Assembly (NCBI GenBank): GCA_030691295.1
Contig: JAUYEQ010000495.1
Coordinates: 1-8,670, forward strand
Origin: Bacteroidota bacterium
GTDB lineage: Bacteria > Bacteroidota > Bacteroidia > Bacteroidales > Prolixibacteraceae
Direction: 5' to 3'
DNA: 8,670 nt
Part shown: positions 1 to 7,047 of the stretch, one piece after another
How the letters are laid out: every line of letters starts with the position of its first letter
Numbering within the stretch: the first letter of the stretch is position 1
The notes under the pieces: generated by a model
Seen by the model: the letters and a program-made list of their open reading frames with translations, nothing else
Told to the model about the DNA's origin: nothing
Database searches by the model: none
Made by a program: the position numbers and the translations under genes

Positions 1-534
1 TGTGTCGGGAATTTAATTGGTTTTGAATCAATTAATATCAACACACTGAAATGGTTCAACAAATCGCCCAATATCCGGAATTTCAATAATTACAAAGAGG
101 CGTTGACGATATTCAGGGACTATGGTTTTTTAACCTGGGCAAGTTTTATGGTTGGCAATGATTTCGACAACCTTGATACCATTCAACGTACCGTCGAATT
201 TGCCATGAAAAGCAAATTTACACTTGCCTTTTTTCATGTCTTGATGCCATATCCGGGAACTGAAATATACCAGCAGTTTAAAGCGGAAGATCGCCTGCTT
301 TATGACGGACATTGGTGGAACCATCCTGATTACAAGTATAACCATGCACCATTTCAGCCCAAAATGATGAGCGTTGAGCAACTTTGTGAGGCTACCATCA
401 AGGCCAATAAAGATTTTTACAGCGTTTCATCCATTGCACACCGCCTGTTCGATGGAAAAACCAATATGCGTAACCTGATCAACATCTCAATTTATACCCG
501 TCTTAATTACGTTTTGCGGAAAACAAGTATTTAA
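1..534 (+). CDS. B12-binding-type radical SAM protein, C-terminal part (5' end outside the window)
   Basis: The reading frame is open from base 1 to the TAA at 532-534, giving 177 codons; the true start lies upstream. The visible part matches the C-terminal half of large cobalamin-binding radical SAM enzymes. It begins in the last strands of the radical SAM barrel (C-V-G-N-L-I-G-F-E, then L-K-W-F-N-K-S). Next comes the segment around Trp46-Ala-Ser-Phe-Met-Val-Gly-Asn-Asp, then the family-typical L-M-P-Y-P-G-T, R-L-L-Y-D-G-H-W-W and H-P-D-Y-K-Y-N-H-A stretches. The cobalamin domain and the CxxxCxxC cluster motif would lie before base 1 and cannot be checked. Such enzymes use a 5'-deoxyadenosyl radical, often for methylation or ring chemistry on lipids, tetrapyrroles or natural products; the substrate here is unknown. 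A second, broken radical SAM gene and a methyltransferase follow on the same strand, suggesting one pathway. Family assignment is fairly sure, function is not. Confidence 0.8.
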   Translation, partial: CVGNLIGFESININTLKWFNKSPNIRNFNNYKEALTIFRDYGFLTWASFMVGNDFDNLDTIQRTVEFAMKSKFTLAFFHVLMPYPGTEIYQQFKAEDRLLYDGHWWNHPDYKYNHAPFQPKMMSVEQLCEATIKANKDFYSVSSIAHRLFDGKTNMRNLINISIYTRLNYVLRKTSI

Positions 535-635
535 AAGTCCCGGAATCCTGAACCAGGTAATGCTTTTCACTTTACCTTGCGGTCAATTTCCAAAACTGAA
601 ACAGGTAAATTACTCCTGATATCTTCCGAGACGTA

Positions 636-1232
636 ATGAATATTCTCCTTTATACTCCGCCGGTTCCGAAACAATCTATTCGCATGGATTATCTGATTTC
701 GTGCGAACCACTTGAGCTTGAATATCTTTATACCGTTCTCGAAGAAAATCATACCGTCTTTTTTCTGGAAAAAGGAGAGGAGCAGTCGCTTTTTAAAATG
801 ATCGCAGCCAGTCAGATTTCAATGCTTTGCATCAGTTGTTATATAACCCATACACCTTACATACTTTCTTTGGTTCCGAAACTCAAAAAAAAATTTCCGG
901 CGCTCTATATTGCGGCTGGAGGTGTTTCTGCAGAAGTTGTTCCTGAACATTTTTTTTCGCCTTTCATCGATGTGGTTGTTTTCGGGAATCAATTGTCGGT
1001 AATACGGACCATTGCAGATTCCATTTCAGGAAAACGGATACCGGATTTGGCTGAGGGCGCCGCGTTTAAGAGCAATGGGTTTAAAATGAAGCCGGTAGTA
1101 TCAGATATTGAAGTTGTTCCAATACCGAAACGTATCCTGTTTGATGAGAATTCGGAACGCTATCATTACCTGTATTTTAAAGCCTGTGCATCGTTGAAAA
1201 CAGCATCTGGCTGTCCGGGCAAATGTTCATGA
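636..1232 (+). pseudogene. B12-binding radical SAM protein, N-terminal fragment of a broken gene
   Basis: This is the N-terminal 198 codons of a second B12-binding radical SAM enzyme. It opens with MNILLYTPPVP, the usual first strand of a cobalamin-binding Rossmann domain, and continues with D-Y-L-I-S-C-E-P-L-E-L-E-Y-L, which is typical of this family. The cobalamin-type domain covers roughly residues 1-130. A linker then leads to the radical SAM core, whose cluster motif begins at G-C-P-G-K-C-S. A TGA at 1230-1232 falls exactly where Phe and the third cluster cysteine (CxxxCxxC) are expected. Without that cysteine no 4Fe-4S cluster could be held, so the product should be inactive. The ATG at 636 lies 101 nt after the preceding gene and gives a family-like N terminus. 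Continuation of the gene is found at 1239-1822. A sequencing or assembly error is the alternative explanation. Confidence 0.8.
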
Positions 1233-1238
1233 AATTGA

Positions 1239-1822
1239 AAATTCATTGCCTATGGAACGGCTCATTTTATTTCCGGACACCCTGAATTGATTTCCCGCCT
1301 GAAAAATAACTGTCGGCTCTGATTGTCGGTTTCGAGTACATTACCAATGCTGGTTTGCAGACAGTTAACAAGGGAGCGACAATTGGCGACAATGATGATA
1401 CAATTGCAATTTGCCGGCAACTCGACATTGAACTATTTGCACTTTTTATTTGCGACACCGACTGGCATCACCGCGATTTTTGGCAATTGGCAAAATATGT
1501 GCAGAAAAAGAAAATCCGGTTCGCCACCTTTTCCACACCTACAATTTTCCCGAAAACTGATGATGCCATTCAGCAAAATACTGTTTTTGATATTAACCTT
1601 TTGTGGAGATATGACTTGCTTCGACTGCATTGCAAGCCCAAATATATTTCCACTTTTTCATACTATCTGTGGGTCTTTTTCCTTTATTTGGTGCCGGCAA
1701 TGAGTTTTTCCTCTCTTCTGCATTTGCTCTCGCGATATGGCTTTTGGCAGGGGATTGGAGTTGTTTTTCAAAGTTCCTGGTTTGGAGCTGTATATTTCAT
1801 TAAACTTCTTATCTGGAAATAA
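1239..1822 (+). pseudogene. B12-binding radical SAM protein, C-terminal fragment of the same broken gene
   Basis: Homologous coding resumes here in the original frame as K-F-I-A-Y-G-T-A-H-F-I-S-G-H-P-E-L-I-S-R-L-K-N (1239-1307). It then continues in a different frame from 1310 as L-S-A-L-I-V-G-F-E-Y-I-T-N and runs to the TAA at 1820-1822. The later part has family-like stretches V-N-K-G-A-T-I, L-F-A-L-F-I-C-D and R-F-A-T-F-S-T-P-T-I-F-P-K-T, and ends in a hydrophobic tail rich in F, Y, W and L. Compared with intact relatives, the segment between the third cluster cysteine and F-I-A-Y-G is missing, by my estimate around 50-60 codons. A second lesion near 1305-1311 changes the frame, and two TGA codons (1230-1232 and 1236-1238) stand in the junction. 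Several independent defects point to real decay rather than one read error. The methyltransferase gene starts 2 nt after the stop. Confidence 0.75.
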
Positions 1823-1824
1823 AT

Positions 1825-2475
1825 ATGTTTGGACCAAAAATATGGGATTATTATGCCGATCGTTACGAAAAAATTTGGGCACAACGGTTTGTGCTGAATC
1901 CTTCGCGCTTGCTGATTCTGAAAACAATGCAGGAATTGCCTGCATCCCGGAAAATTCTTGATGTTGGGTGCGGCATTGGTGAGCTTTGCCATTCGATGAG
2001 CCTGCAAGATCCACTGGCAGTAATTGTTGGCATCGATCCTTCGGCGGGAATGATTAAACGTGCGAGTAAGAAATTTTCAGGAAAAAACGTAAAATATGTA
2101 TGCGGCCATCCGGAGATTTTGCCTGAAGATCAGAAGTTCGATCTGATTGTTTCAACCAACGCATTCCCTTATATGACTGATAAACCAAAGGCTTTACTCG
2201 GTATGAAAGGACGTTTGAAACCCAATGGCCGCTTACTGCTTTTATTTGCAAACCGGAACACTTTGTATGACGCGTTCTGGCTGATGTTTGTGAAACTGAC
2301 TACCTCCAAGGCCCAATATCTTTCGGTTTCTTCGTTGCACAATCTTCTGAAAGAAACCGGCTTCGAAATCGGTAAAACCGAACCCATTGACAGCTTATTC
2401 TTTGTGCCATCTGTATTTATGGTAGAAGGTATTCTTCCCGATGATAATGTTGAAAATGAGGTAATCAGCGCATAA
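1825..2475 (+). CDS. Class I SAM-dependent methyltransferase
   Basis: This 216-residue soluble protein should transfer a methyl group from S-adenosylmethionine to an unknown small molecule or lipid. Motif I is clear at residues 44-52 (I-L-D-V-G-C-G-I-G). The acidic residue that normally binds the ribose hydroxyls is Asp71 in V-G-I-D-P-S. The motif IV-like strand is F-D-L-I-V-S-T-N-A-F at 105-114, and the later strand with its glycine turn is L-K-P-N-G-R-L-L-L-L at 131-140. The size is normal for a Methyltransf_11/25-type enzyme. The ATG is 2 nt after the stop of the broken radical SAM gene, so translation was probably coupled to it and both belonged to one operon. The frame is intact, so this gene has outlived its neighbour, at least so far. 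Its stop is only 4 nt from the end of the convergent cytochrome maturation gene. The substrate cannot be deduced. Confidence 0.88.
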   Translation: MFGPKIWDYYADRYEKIWAQRFVLNPSRLLILKTMQELPASRKILDVGCGIGELCHSMSLQDPLAVIVGIDPSAGMIKRASKKFSGKNVKYVCGHPEILPEDQKFDLIVSTNAFPYMTDKPKALLGMKGRLKPNGRLLLLFANRNTLYDAFWLMFVKLTTSKAQYLSVSSLHNLLKETGFEIGKTEPIDSLFFVPSVFMVEGILPDDNVENEVISA

Positions 2476-2479
2476 TATT

Positions 2480-3211
2480 CTATTTCTTCTTTTGTGTCTT
2501 TGTCAGAACCTTATTTTCCTGTAATTCGGTGGCTTCCTCCGGTTCTTCAATGGCTCCCTTTTTACTTTCAGCATAATAGGCACCATAAATGAGCGCCATA
2601 ATGACTACAATTGAAATGTACAAGGCATTTGGAATTGGTGGCGGATCGCCTGCTCCGTAGGAATGCATTCCCGATAAATAATAGTTTACGCCAAAGAAGG
2701 TCATCAACACTACGCCCAATCCAAACATTGCCAGACTGCTCAGTGCAAGCGTACTTTTTAATCCGGGAATTTTGCGCAAATGCAGGATAATTGCATAAAC
2801 CAAAACGGTTACCAATGCCCAGGTTTCTTTCGGATCCCAGCCCCAATATCGACCCCACGATTCGTTGGCCCAAACACCTCCGATAAACGAACCGATTGTC
2901 ATCAGAAACAAGCCAACAATCAAAGCCATTTCAATAATATACGACACCTCCAGAATGGTGAACCGGATATTTTGCTCGTTCTTTTTGTTTCTCAGGATCA
3001 TTAACACCAGGTTGAGCATTCCGAGCAAAGCGCCCATCGCAAAAAATCCATAACTGGCAGTAATAATTGCCACATGTACAATCAGCCAGTACGATTTAAG
3101 AACCGGAACCAAAGGGGTAATTTCTGGGTTCATCCAGCTCATTCCGGCTACAAACAGTATGATGGATGTTAACAACGTTGTTACTGCCAGCGATTGGCGA
3201 CCGGCGTGCAA
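2480..3211 (-). CDS. ccsBA: CcsBA cytochrome c synthase, C-terminal fragment (CcsA domain with WWD motif)
   Basis: This is the C-terminal half of the CcsA domain of a system II cytochrome c synthase, the membrane protein that moves heme outward and attaches it to CXXCH motifs. The tryptophan-rich WWD heme-binding segment is at residues 114-134 of this frame (W-A-N-E-S-W-G-R-Y-W-G-W-D-P-K-E-T-W). Three histidines match, by position and mutual spacing, those described for Helicobacter CcsBA: His46 (before the WWD), His144 (transmembrane, after it) and His183 (G-M-H-S-Y-G). About six hydrophobic helices are visible, followed by a charged Glu/Lys tail. The frame opens at a TTG (3209-3211) inside what should be coding sequence. 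True homology begins around S-L-A-V-T-T-L-L, so this is not an independent gene but the continuation of the ORF ending at 3096, in the +1 frame. The start given is only the first possible one. Confidence 0.85.
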   Translation of the reverse strand: MHAGRQSLAVTTLLTSIILFVAGMSWMNPEITPLVPVLKSYWLIVHVAIITASYGFFAMGALLGMLNLVLMILRNKKNEQNIRFTILEVSYIIEMALIVGLFLMTIGSFIGGVWANESWGRYWGWDPKETWALVTVLVYAIILHLRKIPGLKSTLALSSLAMFGLGVVLMTFFGVNYYLSGMHSYGAGDPPPIPNALYISIVVIMALIYGAYYAESKKGAIEEPEEATELQENKVLTKTQKKK

Positions 3212-5321
3212 AAATAAATCCTGAAAGTATGGTGGCCCAACCGATGTAAATCATGGTTTCGTAACCATTACTCCACGGCGCATGACCGGAAATATACCAG
3301 CGAATGCCCAGACCGGCTGTGTAAAGCATAAAGCCGACAAGTACCAGAAGTGTTCCGGCGTTTATGAATTTTGTGTAACTAGCACCGGGTTTCAAAATAA
3401 GTACGAAATGAATTACCAGCAAAATGAATCCAAGTAATGCGAATATTTTGGCCAGCTTTCCGAAGATATTAAAATCATTGTAGAAGACTTCGAGGCTTAT
3501 TTTTGAGGGTGAAGGAATTATATCGGTGCCATAAGTATTTTGGTATTTTTTGATAAAACCAAGATATTCATCGGGTTTCGACCAATTTCCCGAAAGTGTG
3601 GCATTGTTATATTCACCGTAATACAATTTCAGGATGCTGCCTGCAAAATCGGCATCTTCCTTTTTCATGTCGGGCGGAATCGTTGAATGTGTTACCCAGC
3701 TTTTCCGTTCGTCATTCGGAACCGGAAATATTTTCAGGAAATCGCCTATTAATATCTGATAACAAATATTTACACGCTCATCAACATTGATGACTTCCTT
3801 GTCGAACTTGTTCCTTGTAGTTTGCTTTTTATTGTACGATTGCTGAACCAGATCATTTAGCCGATAGTGTCCTGTCTGATCAAACATTTGGTTGAATGAA
3901 ACGAAATCTCCTGAAATGCCCAGCATTTTCCGTAACTCCGGATTGCCCACTTTTATAATTGGAACGTTTTTCCATTTTTCAGGATTGGCGCTCATGTCCA
4001 TGAAAAATTCAACCGGAGAAAGTCCTTCCCATTTGTCTTTCTTTGTGATTTTGCGCAACAGATTGGAAGCCAAAGTATTAACCGGTTTAATTCTTCCCTG
4101 ATTGTCGAGTACCAGTAATTTTCCAAACGCAGAAATGTGTTGTTTTTTGGTAACATTCGCGCCAAAAGCATCATTTGTCGTCCAGCCCAAACTCAATATA
4201 GCTAAAAGTAATAAAAGCTTTTTTCCAGCCTTGCGCATATTCTGAAGTTTTGAACTGAGGCGAATAAGTGTATGGAAGCGGCTGGCAGGGCTGAAAAGTG
4301 TGAAAACCATTCCAAGCGTCATCAGGAAATAACCAAGGTAAGAAAGCATTGTGCCCCAATAATCCTGATTGACAGAAAGAATAGTGCCTTTTTCGTCCTG
4401 ATCAAAAGACGATTGGAAGAAGCGGTATCCGTTGTATTTCAGTATGTTGTTCATGTAAATCCGAAACGGACGTTCTACTGACGCAGCAGGATCTTTCAAG
4501 GTGATTTCGCTCGCGTACGACGAAGGGCTGTTTGAACCGGGATACCTTTCGAGCTGAAATTCGCGGAGATAAATACTGAATGGCAATTCGCGGATAATTG
4601 ATCCGTAGGAAATGCTGATGTCGATGCCATTGATCGAACCGGTTGCCGCTTCGTAGATGTTTCCGTCCCGGCCAAAAACATTCATTCTTTGGGTTTCATT
4701 TCCTGAAGTGATTTTTGCAGTAAAAGCATCTATTCCGCCTCGTCCGGTTTCATCTGGAATCTGAACCAGTGTGCGAAATCCATTTGCATCCGGCATGCGG
4801 GTTTCTGCGGCATTCGGCACAAATAACTCATTTTCAACAGTTACATTTTTTCCTGCGATTTCTATTGTTTCCTTGTACCGGTTGTTCGTATTTGGTGTGA
4901 ATTTCACTTTTGTGCGGGTGGTTTCTTCCTGACCGTTTACGCTCGCTTTCAGGGTAATATAGGATTCAGTTGATACAACCTGATTGTTTGATTCACCTTC
5001 CCGAATGTGTAAATTTCCTTCGAAACCCATATAACGGGTAACTCCGGCCCCGATTATTATTGCAATAAAAGCGAGATGAAATAACAAAATCGCCCATTTC
5101 TTGCGGTTGACAAGTTTATACTTGAATACACTTCCGGCCAGATTAACTGCACCAAGTAAAAGTAATACCTCGAACCACCACGATTGATATATAAGCGCCT
5201 GTGCAGTTGCGGTTCCGTAATCGTTCTCGATAAAAGTTGCATACGCAATGGCGATTGCAAACACCATTAAAAGTAAAACTGAGGTGAGCATCGAGAAAAG
5301 CAATTCTTTCAAAATTTTCAT
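3096..5321 (-). CDS. ccsBA: CcsBA cytochrome c synthase, N-terminal part (ResB domain plus start of CcsA)
   Basis: This is the main part of a fused ResB-CcsA system II cytochrome c biogenesis protein, as is usual in Bacteroidota. Residues 1-340 form the ResB (CcsB) part: helices at about 7-29, 48-66 and 77-93, a large periplasmic domain, and a helix at about 322-343. His82 in L-L-F-H-L-A-F corresponds to the transmembrane heme-ligand histidine (TM-His1) of CcsB. A further helix at 368-386 precedes a second periplasmic domain to about 620. The CcsA domain then starts, with helices at 622-643 and 654-672 and the hallmark G-H-A-P-W-S-N-G-Y-E at 679-688. After Arg707-Ser708 the frame is lost; the last 33 residues before the stop at 3096 are unrelated to the family. 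Removing one base near 3196 rejoins it to the fragment ending at 2480, giving 946 residues. The ATG at 5321 puts a short basic N terminus before the first helix. Confidence 0.88.
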   Translation of the reverse strand: MKILKELLFSMLTSVLLLMVFAIAIAYATFIENDYGTATAQALIYQSWWFEVLLLLGAVNLAGSVFKYKLVNRKKWAILLFHLAFIAIIIGAGVTRYMGFEGNLHIREGESNNQVVSTESYITLKASVNGQEETTRTKVKFTPNTNNRYKETIEIAGKNVTVENELFVPNAAETRMPDANGFRTLVQIPDETGRGGIDAFTAKITSGNETQRMNVFGRDGNIYEAATGSINGIDISISYGSIIRELPFSIYLREFQLERYPGSNSPSSYASEITLKDPAASVERPFRIYMNNILKYNGYRFFQSSFDQDEKGTILSVNQDYWGTMLSYLGYFLMTLGMVFTLFSPASRFHTLIRLSSKLQNMRKAGKKLLLLLAILSLGWTTNDAFGANVTKKQHISAFGKLLVLDNQGRIKPVNTLASNLLRKITKKDKWEGLSPVEFFMDMSANPEKWKNVPIIKVGNPELRKMLGISGDFVSFNQMFDQTGHYRLNDLVQQSYNKKQTTRNKFDKEVINVDERVNICYQILIGDFLKIFPVPNDERKSWVTHSTIPPDMKKEDADFAGSILKLYYGEYNNATLSGNWSKPDEYLGFIKKYQNTYGTDIIPSPSKISLEVFYNDFNIFGKLAKIFALLGFILLVIHFVLILKPGASYTKFINAGTLLVLVGFMLYTAGLGIRWYISGHAPWSNGYETMIYIGWATILSGFIFARRSPIAGSNNVVNIHHTVCSRNELDEPRNYPFGSGS
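3190..3200 (-). other. Frameshift site splitting ccsBA
   Basis: Read on the minus strand, the frame passes through A-R-R-S and then needs Q-S-L-A-V-T-T-L-L to stay in the family, but the actual codons give S-P-I-A-G. Dropping one of the two adjacent G bases at 3196-3197 (plus strand) restores TCG-CAA-TCG-CTG and joins both halves. The site is a two-base run, not a long homopolymer. I see no slippery heptamer, stop codon or stimulatory structure typical of programmed +1 shifting. It is either a real mutation or a base-call or assembly error. Confidence 0.75.
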
Positions 5322-5323
5322 AT

Positions 5324-5334
5324 GTTTTCAGATT
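5324..5334 (-). promoter_or_regulatory. Leader 11-mer AATCTGAAAAC before ccsBA start
   Basis: The minus-strand sequence AATCTGAAAAC ends 2 nt before the ATG of ccsBA. The same 11 bases end 1 nt before the ATG of the heptaheme cytochrome gene (6968-6978). There is no Shine-Dalgarno sequence in either leader. An A-rich start-proximal leader is normal for Bacteroidota translation, but identity over 11 bases at nearly the same distance is more than expected. The function is unknown. Confidence 0.35.
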
Positions 5335-5345
5335 TCTGTATAAAT

Positions 5346-5374
5346 AAAAGGCTGTTGGTGAGAACAGCCTTTTT
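5346..5374 (-). terminator. Intrinsic terminator between the heptaheme cytochrome and ccsBA
   Basis: Perfect 8-bp arms AGGCTGTT (5349-5356) and AACAGCCT (5363-5370) flank a 6-nt loop. Further A-T pairs extend the stem to about 12 bp. On the minus strand the hairpin is followed by TTTTATTTAT, a fair U-tract. It lies about 95 nt after the heptaheme cytochrome stop and about 25 nt before the ccsBA start. On the plus strand it is followed by a run of seven T, so it could work in both directions. Confidence 0.75.
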
Positions 5375-5469
5375 TTGAGCGATTAAAAATAGCAATAATA
5401 ATTAGTTAAGCTCTTCTGATCAAGGGCAATTGGTAATAAGAATTGCAAAATATTGTTAACGGTTTTTTT

Positions 5470-6966
5470 TTAATACAATTTATAATGACAATCAGCACAC
5501 AATTTCGTTCTCCATTCCTCATTAATCTCAACCGGATGCCTGAATTCCAGCGGATTGAACGAATTGGAAATCTGCATTTCATCATTGGTTCCCTGTGCAA
5601 CAATACTGTGGCACAAATTACAATCACGTGAAATTACCTTGCCGCCAGCCGAGGTGTGACGGTCGTTGTGGCAGCGGAAGCAGCCATTTGTTTCCATGTG
5701 GCCGATGTGATTCGGGTAGGCTGTCCATTTTACTTTCATCTCAGGGAAGAAGTTCTGACTGTAACCTTCCTGCATTCCTGCAATTGCTTTTTCAATCTCT
5801 TTTTTACTGGTTTCAAGTAATTCAGGATACATCGCCGAATAGTATTCATCAACCTGTGTTTTAATTGCCATCATGGCGCTGTCGTTCGTCGAATAATCCT
5901 GGCTCAGCACATCCATGGCCACTAGTTTTACATCAGGTAGTTCATGAGGTATTTTCCCGGCAGTAATTAACTCGTCGATAAAATTTTGTGGCGCCTGATA
6001 ATTGTGCGAAGGACGGTTGTGACAGTCAATGCAATCCATTTTCCGAATCGCCAAAGTATCGTGTTGTGCTGCTGTGAGCTTTTCGTCGATGTCTTCAAAT
6101 ATGGTGACCTCGCCGGTTTTCAGGTTGGTGTATTTCACCCACGGAATTTTTTCGCGGTTGCGAACCGATGAAATGTATTCGATTTTCACATCCTTGTTAA
6201 TATGCCAGTGGATTCCCTGCGCATTTCCCAGCGCGCTGTTACTGGCGCTTGTTTTCATTTGGAGGTGAACATTCCATGCAGTAGTTGCTTCATCTGCCAG
6301 ATAGGATATGATATTTCTTTGTTTGCGGTCGTAAAATTTTTCAGGCCAGTGACAATGTTCACAGGTTTCCATGGCCGGGCGTAAACTTTCAATTGGAGTG
6401 AGAATCGGACGCGGAACATTACCTGTAATTACTGCATAAACCTGGTACAAGCCGGTAATTTTGCTTCTTACATACCAGCCTGCTCCTGATCCCACATGAC
6501 ATTCCACACAATTTACCCTTGAGTGGGGAGAATTTTGGTAGGCGGTATATTCAGGTTTCATTACTTTGTGGCAAAGCTTTCCGCAAAATTCGTTCGATTC
6601 GGTAATATGAAATGCCTGAAAACTTCCGATCGACGAAAGTATCACCAAAAAGACTGTCCCAACAAGAAAAATGATGGCAGCATTACGTGTAGATGGTTTG
6701 TTAAAATCGAAAAGCGGGTACTGAGGAGCCCCTGCAACTTTTCGTTTTTCCTGTCTTTTTGCCCTGATCATTCCAATTGGAATTAAAAGCAGGCCAAAAA
6801 CCATTAATGCCGGAAGTACCATGTAAATAAAAATTCCCAGGAAGGAGTTATTTGATTCAAATAAAGTTGAAATAAAGAACAATATCAGGATAATCAGGAA
6901 ACTGATAATTGCGATGGTTGTTCCTGCAATGGTTACCAGGTTTTTTGTAGATTTTGGCAAGTTCAT
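5470..6966 (-). CDS. Heptaheme NapC/NirT-type membrane cytochrome c (ImcH-like)
   Basis: This 498-residue protein is an inner-membrane multiheme cytochrome that probably takes electrons from quinol and passes them to periplasmic carriers. Three hydrophobic helices are visible at about 11-34, 43-66 and 96-117, with a basic loop (R-A-K-R-Q-E-K-R) between the second and third. Seven heme motifs follow: C128-GKL-C132-H133 (three spacer residues), then CXXCH at 153-157, 202-206, 312-316, 429-433, 449-453 and 490-494. The segment with hemes 1-3 resembles NapC/NrfH (K-P-E-Y-T-A-Y-Q-N-S-P-H, then C-V-E-C-H-V-G-S-G-A). Length, helix layout and heme count resemble Geobacter ImcH, an inner-membrane cytochrome needed for high-potential extracellular acceptors; this match is from memory. 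NrfH and NapC themselves are shorter, with 4 hemes and one helix. The downstream gene encodes the heme-attachment enzyme it would need. Confidence 0.85.
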   Translation of the reverse strand: MNLPKSTKNLVTIAGTTIAIISFLIILILFFISTLFESNNSFLGIFIYMVLPALMVFGLLLIPIGMIRAKRQEKRKVAGAPQYPLFDFNKPSTRNAAIIFLVGTVFLVILSSIGSFQAFHITESNEFCGKLCHKVMKPEYTAYQNSPHSRVNCVECHVGSGAGWYVRSKITGLYQVYAVITGNVPRPILTPIESLRPAMETCEHCHWPEKFYDRKQRNIISYLADEATTAWNVHLQMKTSASNSALGNAQGIHWHINKDVKIEYISSVRNREKIPWVKYTNLKTGEVTIFEDIDEKLTAAQHDTLAIRKMDCIDCHNRPSHNYQAPQNFIDELITAGKIPHELPDVKLVAMDVLSQDYSTNDSAMMAIKTQVDEYYSAMYPELLETSKKEIEKAIAGMQEGYSQNFFPEMKVKWTAYPNHIGHMETNGCFRCHNDRHTSAGGKVISRDCNLCHSIVAQGTNDEMQISNSFNPLEFRHPVEINEEWRTKLCADCHYKLY

Positions 6967-6967
6967 A

Positions 6968-6978
6968 GTTTTCAGATT
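6968..6978 (-). promoter_or_regulatory. Leader 11-mer AATCTGAAAAC before the heptaheme cytochrome start
   Basis: The motif sits 1 nt before the ATG at 6966 and is identical to the one in front of ccsBA. It may be a shared translation-initiation region or a protein-binding site for the two genes. There is no direct evidence for either. Confidence 0.35.
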
Positions 6979-7047
6979 AGAAAGTTAAGCCTCGGTGTCA
7001 GAAATAAAGCTCTATGACATTTGGTGTGGGTAAATATTTTAAACTAG

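Larger units (their letters stand above)
5322..5469. other. Intergenic region upstream of ccsBA
   Basis: These 148 nt hold the terminator hairpin at 5346-5374. On the side of the upstream gene there is also a weak GCAATT/AATTGC inverted repeat (arms near 5424-5442). No convincing Bacteroidota promoter (TTG and TAnnTTTG boxes) was recognised. The bases just before the ccsBA start (5324-5334) share an 11-mer with the leader of the heptaheme cytochrome gene. Confidence 0.4.

Noticed and set aside
555..577. AGGTAA/TTACCT inverted repeat between the radical SAM genes as a terminator
   Set aside because: The 6-bp AT-rich stem has an 11-nt loop and no T-run, and the genes look like one operon.
1323..1703. 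Overlapping plus-strand ORF of 126 codons
   Set aside because: It is a shadow in another frame of the radical SAM C-terminal fragment, whose frame gives clear family motifs.
3209..3211. TTG as a genuine start for a separate CcsA gene
   Set aside because: The residues just after it (H-A-G-R) have no family match, it lies inside the upstream reading frame, and homology across the joint is continuous after a one-base correction.
3185..3215. Programmed ribosomal frameshift in ccsBA
   Set aside because: No slippery heptamer, in-frame stop at the shift point or evident downstream structure was seen, and the first frame runs 33 codons past the joint. Mutation or error is simpler.
5424..5442. GCAATT/AATTGC inverted repeat after the heptaheme gene as its terminator
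   Set aside because: The stem is short and AT-rich with a 7-9 nt loop and no U-tract; the hairpin at 5346-5374 is far better.
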